From Paenibacillus humicola (lineage in GTDB: Bacteria > Bacillota > Bacilli > Paenibacillales > Paenibacillaceae), in NCBI RefSeq assembly GCF_028826105.1, contig NZ_JAQGPL010000001.1, positions 1,886,501 through 1,950,500 on the forward strand: 64,000 bases of DNA, given 5' to 3'. Below, piece by piece: positions 61,632 through 64,000 of the stretch (positions are counted from its first letter, which is position 1; the number at the start of each line of letters is the position of its first letter). The translations under genes and the position numbers were made by a program. Below the pieces are notes generated by a model. The model ran no database searches, had not been told where the DNA came from, and saw only the letters and a list, made by a program, of their open reading frames with translations.

Positions 61632-63758
61632 ATGGCGGTTGCCATTTCCGTTTCGAACGACAAGACGAGGCTGGGGCTTGCGCTCGGCCGGCTGCACGAG
61701 GCGCTCGCCGGCATCGGCGAGACGTGGGAATATGGGGTGCCGGACAGTCCGGCGTCCGTGTCCGTCATGATCGCGAGCGGCGCGGAGGAAGCGGCTCTGC
61801 TCGGGCTGACGCCGGATCCGAATGTCCGCGCCGAAGGCTTCGAAATTCGCACGGGAGACCGGCAGGGCGTACCGGCCGTATATGTGCTGGCACCGGACGA
61901 AACCGGGGCCATGTACGGCGTGTTCGAGCTTGCCGAACGGATCGAGGCGAACGGAAGCCTTGACGGGATCGAAGGCTTCACGGCGAATGCGCGGTTCCCG
62001 TTTCGCGCGCTCAAATTCAATCTGCCGTGGTCGAGCTACCGCATGGGCGGCGCCTTCGACCTTCAGCATCAGGCCGTCCGCGATCTCGGCTTCTGGCGCG
62101 GCTTCCTCGACATGATGGCGGAAAACCGTTACAATGCGCTGACGCTGTGGAACCTTCACCCGTTCCCGTACATGTTCAGGCCGAAGAACTTTCCCAAAGC
62201 TTGTCCGCTCACGGACGATGAGCTGGCGGTATGGAGGACGTATTGGACGTCGCTGTTCCGGATGGCGAAGGAGCGGGGCATCGAGACGTATATGGTCAAC
62301 TGGAACATCTTCGTCTCGGACGCCTTTAAGGAGCATTACGACGGCGATGCCGTCAGCGACCTGGAGCATTATTTCGGCGACTCGTATTCCACGGACGAGA
62401 TCAAACGGTACACCCGCGAATGCGTCACACAGATGATCGATGAATACCCCGATTTGACCGGAATCGGCACGTCGCTCGGGGAGCGCATGCACGATATGAC
62501 TCCGCAGGACCGGCAGACGTGGATTGAGGACGTTTATTACGAAGGCATGAAGCGGGCGGGCCGGCCCGTCAAATTCATTCACCGCGCGCCGTTTTCCGTC
62601 GATCCGCACATTACGCGGGATTCGATCGAGCGGAGCGGCCTGCCGGAGCCGGTTTGGGTCGAGGTAAAATTCAACTGGTCCCATGCTTATTCCTCGCCCG
62701 AGCTGATGCTGACGCACGGCGGCTCGGCCGGCATGGAGGGCTACTGGAATCCGCAGCCGTCGAACTACAAAATCACCTGGATGGTGCGCAACGAGGATTT
62801 CTTCACGCTGCGCTGGGCGCAGCTGGATTTCGTCAGGGCCCATATCGCGGCGAACGGACACGATTACGTCGGCGGCTATTACGTCGGCTCCGAATGCTTC
62901 GTTCCGGCCGACGACTATTCCCATGTGAAGGACCATCCTCATATGGAATGGGAATACGCGTACGAGAAAAACTGGCTGTATTATATGCTGTGGGGCAGGC
63001 TGCTTTACGATCCGGAGACGCCGGATGCCGTCTTCGAGCAGGCGATCGGCCGCCGGTACGGCAAGCAGGCGGGCGGACCGCTGCTCCGCGCCTATTCGTC
63101 CGTCTGCGGCATGCCGATGGCGCTCGCTTCGTTTTTCGCGTTTACGTGGGACTTTACTTTATATGCGGAAGGCTTCATTTCGAGCGACAATTCGAAATGC
63201 GATTCTCCCGCCGAGGCGTTCATTTCGCTTGAGGACATGCTCGAGAGCCGAACGTTCGATCCGGCCTATCTGCCGCTCCGGGAGTTTGCGGAACGCGAGG
63301 CGCGCGGGGACGATATGGAAGGCCGCGTCACGCCGCTCGCGCTGGCGGACCGGCTGGAAGCGGATGCGAAGCGGGGACTTGAGCTGCTGAAGGAGATCGA
63401 TTCGCCCGAACGGTCCGCACTGGAATGCGAGAAAGCGGATATTGAGGCATGGGCGAGTCTGGGGCTTTATTTTGCCGCCAAGCTGCGGGCCGGCGTCTGC
63501 TGCGCGCGCTATGAGCGGACCGGCGACGCCGCGGAGCTGCGGAAGGCCGCCGAATGGATCGGCACGGAGCATGCCGCCGGCCACTGGGAGCGGCTTGTCG
63601 CGGTGACGAAGGAGCATTACCGGGAGCAGCCGCTGCTGCACCTGGGCGCAACGCCTTTTACGTGGGAATTGTTTCGGCCGCAGGTTGCGGCGGATATCGA
63701 TTTTGTGAACGGAAAAGGGGCGATGGAGCATGTTGAAGGTGATGATCGTCGAGGATGA
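61632..63758 (+). CDS. Predicted glycoside hydrolase with GH20/GH67-like N-terminal domain
   Basis: A 708-residue cytosolic protein without signal peptide. Residues about 1-105 form the zincin-like alpha/beta domain that precedes GH20, GH67 and GH84 catalytic barrels (MYGVFELAERIEANG). A TIM barrel (about 115-460) follows, with FRALKFNLPWSSYR, MMAENRYNALTLWNLHPFPYMF, ERGIETYMVNWNIF, LTGIGTSLGERMHDM and VWVEVKFNWSHAYSSPE, which offers several Glu/Asp candidates for catalysis. A helical C-terminus ends it. The exact family is not clear to me; alpha-glucuronidase-like or hexosaminidase-like activity are both possible. AGGAAAGAAGGG precedes ATG 61632. Confidence 0.72.
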   Translation: MAVAISVSNDKTRLGLALGRLHEALAGIGETWEYGVPDSPASVSVMIASGAEEAALLGLTPDPNVRAEGFEIRTGDRQGVPAVYVLAPDETGAMYGVFELAERIEANGSLDGIEGFTANARFPFRALKFNLPWSSYRMGGAFDLQHQAVRDLGFWRGFLDMMAENRYNALTLWNLHPFPYMFRPKNFPKACPLTDDELAVWRTYWTSLFRMAKERGIETYMVNWNIFVSDAFKEHYDGDAVSDLEHYFGDSYSTDEIKRYTRECVTQMIDEYPDLTGIGTSLGERMHDMTPQDRQTWIEDVYYEGMKRAGRPVKFIHRAPFSVDPHITRDSIERSGLPEPVWVEVKFNWSHAYSSPELMLTHGGSAGMEGYWNPQPSNYKITWMVRNEDFFTLRWAQLDFVRAHIAANGHDYVGGYYVGSECFVPADDYSHVKDHPHMEWEYAYEKNWLYYMLWGRLLYDPETPDAVFEQAIGRRYGKQAGGPLLRAYSSVCGMPMALASFFAFTWDFTLYAEGFISSDNSKCDSPAEAFISLEDMLESRTFDPAYLPLREFAEREARGDDMEGRVTPLALADRLEADAKRGLELLKEIDSPERSALECEKADIEAWASLGLYFAAKLRAGVCCARYERTGDAAELRKAAEWIGTEHAAGHWERLVAVTKEHYREQPLLHLGATPFTWELFRPQVAADIDFVNGKGAMEHVEGDDRRG

Positions 63759-64000
63759 GGACATCGTCCGGGATGAAATCAAACATTTGATCGACTGGGA
63801 AAATCACGGCTTCTCGCTGATCGCCGAAGCGCGGAACGGCCGCGAAGGCTTGCAGCTCTTCGAGGAACGGAACCCGGACATCATCATTTCGGATATTAAG
63901 ATGCCGGGGCTCGGCGGGCTCGAAATGACGTCCACCATTCTGGACCGGCAGAAGCACAAAAAGGTCATTTTGCTCACCGCATTCGGCGATTTCGATTTTG
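63730..64000 (+). CDS. Response regulator, receiver domain (cut by the window end), probably YesN/AraC type
   Basis: A CheY-like receiver: LKVMIVEDEDIVRDEIKHLI with the acidic pair, IIISDIKMPGLGG with the phospho-acceptor Asp (about residue 57), and VILLTAFGDFDF with the conserved Thr. The spacing and the opening IDWENHGFSLIAEARNGREG are typical of Paenibacillus YesN-type regulators with a C-terminal AraC DNA-binding domain, which would lie outside the window. It overlaps the hydrolase gene by 29 nt, so the sugar operon runs into its own signalling genes. Confidence 0.85.
   Translation, partial: MLKVMIVEDEDIVRDEIKHLIDWENHGFSLIAEARNGREGLQLFEERNPDIIISDIKMPGLGGLEMTSTILDRQKHKKVILLTAFGDFDF

Overview
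The window is GC-rich (about 60% by eye), with AGGAGG-type ribosome binding sites, frequent GTG/TTG starts and Bacillales-type gene families: a BmrC/BmrD-like ABC pair behind a leader peptide, YhaO/YhaN, xpt, a YkvI-like carrier, a YesN-type response regulator, and a copper-amine-oxidase-N/GH18 protein. This points to a spore-forming Gram-positive of the Paenibacillaceae (Paenibacillus, Cohnella or a relative). No insertion sequence, phage integrase, rRNA or CRISPR array was seen. There is one tRNA, Leu(CAG).

Region A (1-26.1 kb) is the 3' part of an extracellular contractile injection system (eCIS) locus with an accessory island. In order it encodes a gpD/gp27-like hub (cut by the window edge), the VgrG/gpV spike, gp25, two large baseplate-J wedge proteins and a gpI-like tail protein with a beta-propeller. 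A six-copy 71-bp palindromic repeat array follows, then a conserved protein of unknown role that starts RYFYGKLLTVRDFE. A strong bidirectional terminator closes this run. After an MFS exporter and a divergent LysR/chorismate synthase pair, eCIS-type genes resume. A DUF4280 PAAR-like tip protein is translationally coupled to a membrane-anchored MORN-repeat protein. In the opposite direction lies an operon of a receptor with a degenerate class III cyclase domain, a GNAT acetyltransferase, and an MFS/ATP-ADP-carrier-like transporter fused to HEAT repeats and a degenerate cyclic-nucleotide-binding domain. A DUF4157 (eCIS core) protein with HELTH ends the island. The sheath, tube and AAA+ ATPase genes are presumably upstream of the window.

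Region B (26.1-34.2 kb) is a phosphodiester uptake and catabolism cluster: a small partner protein, a PHP metallohydrolase, a glycerophosphodiester phosphodiesterase, a LacI regulator and a four-gene ABC importer. Matching GGGAAC-type operators precede both operons. Region C (34.2-43.8 kb) holds a HAD phosphatase, a decayed phosphatase remnant, a heterodimeric ABC exporter under an attenuator-like leader (34-codon ORF plus two terminators), a secreted protein behind a WalR-like box, a GH18 protein, and queD-queE-queC. Region D (44-57 kb) has a GGDEF protein, a GT4 glycosyltransferase and YhaO/YhaN. The two leaders in front of the last three genes carry the same kind of hairpin repeat seen in the eCIS operon. 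Membrane transporters, xpt, small conserved proteins and the tRNA follow. Region E (57.4-64 kb) has a hydroxyacyl-CoA dehydrogenase-like gene, then a carbohydrate operon (lactonase, aldo/keto reductase, epimerase, glycoside hydrolase) running into a response regulator cut by the window end.

The most interesting signals are: (1) the eCIS accessory island, which pairs a pseudo-cyclase receptor with a CNMP-HEAT-transporter that lacks the phosphate-binding Arg; (2) a dispersed hairpin repeat whose last copy always runs into the Shine-Dalgarno of the next gene and whose stem sequences co-vary between loci; and (3) the attenuator leader of the ABC exporter.
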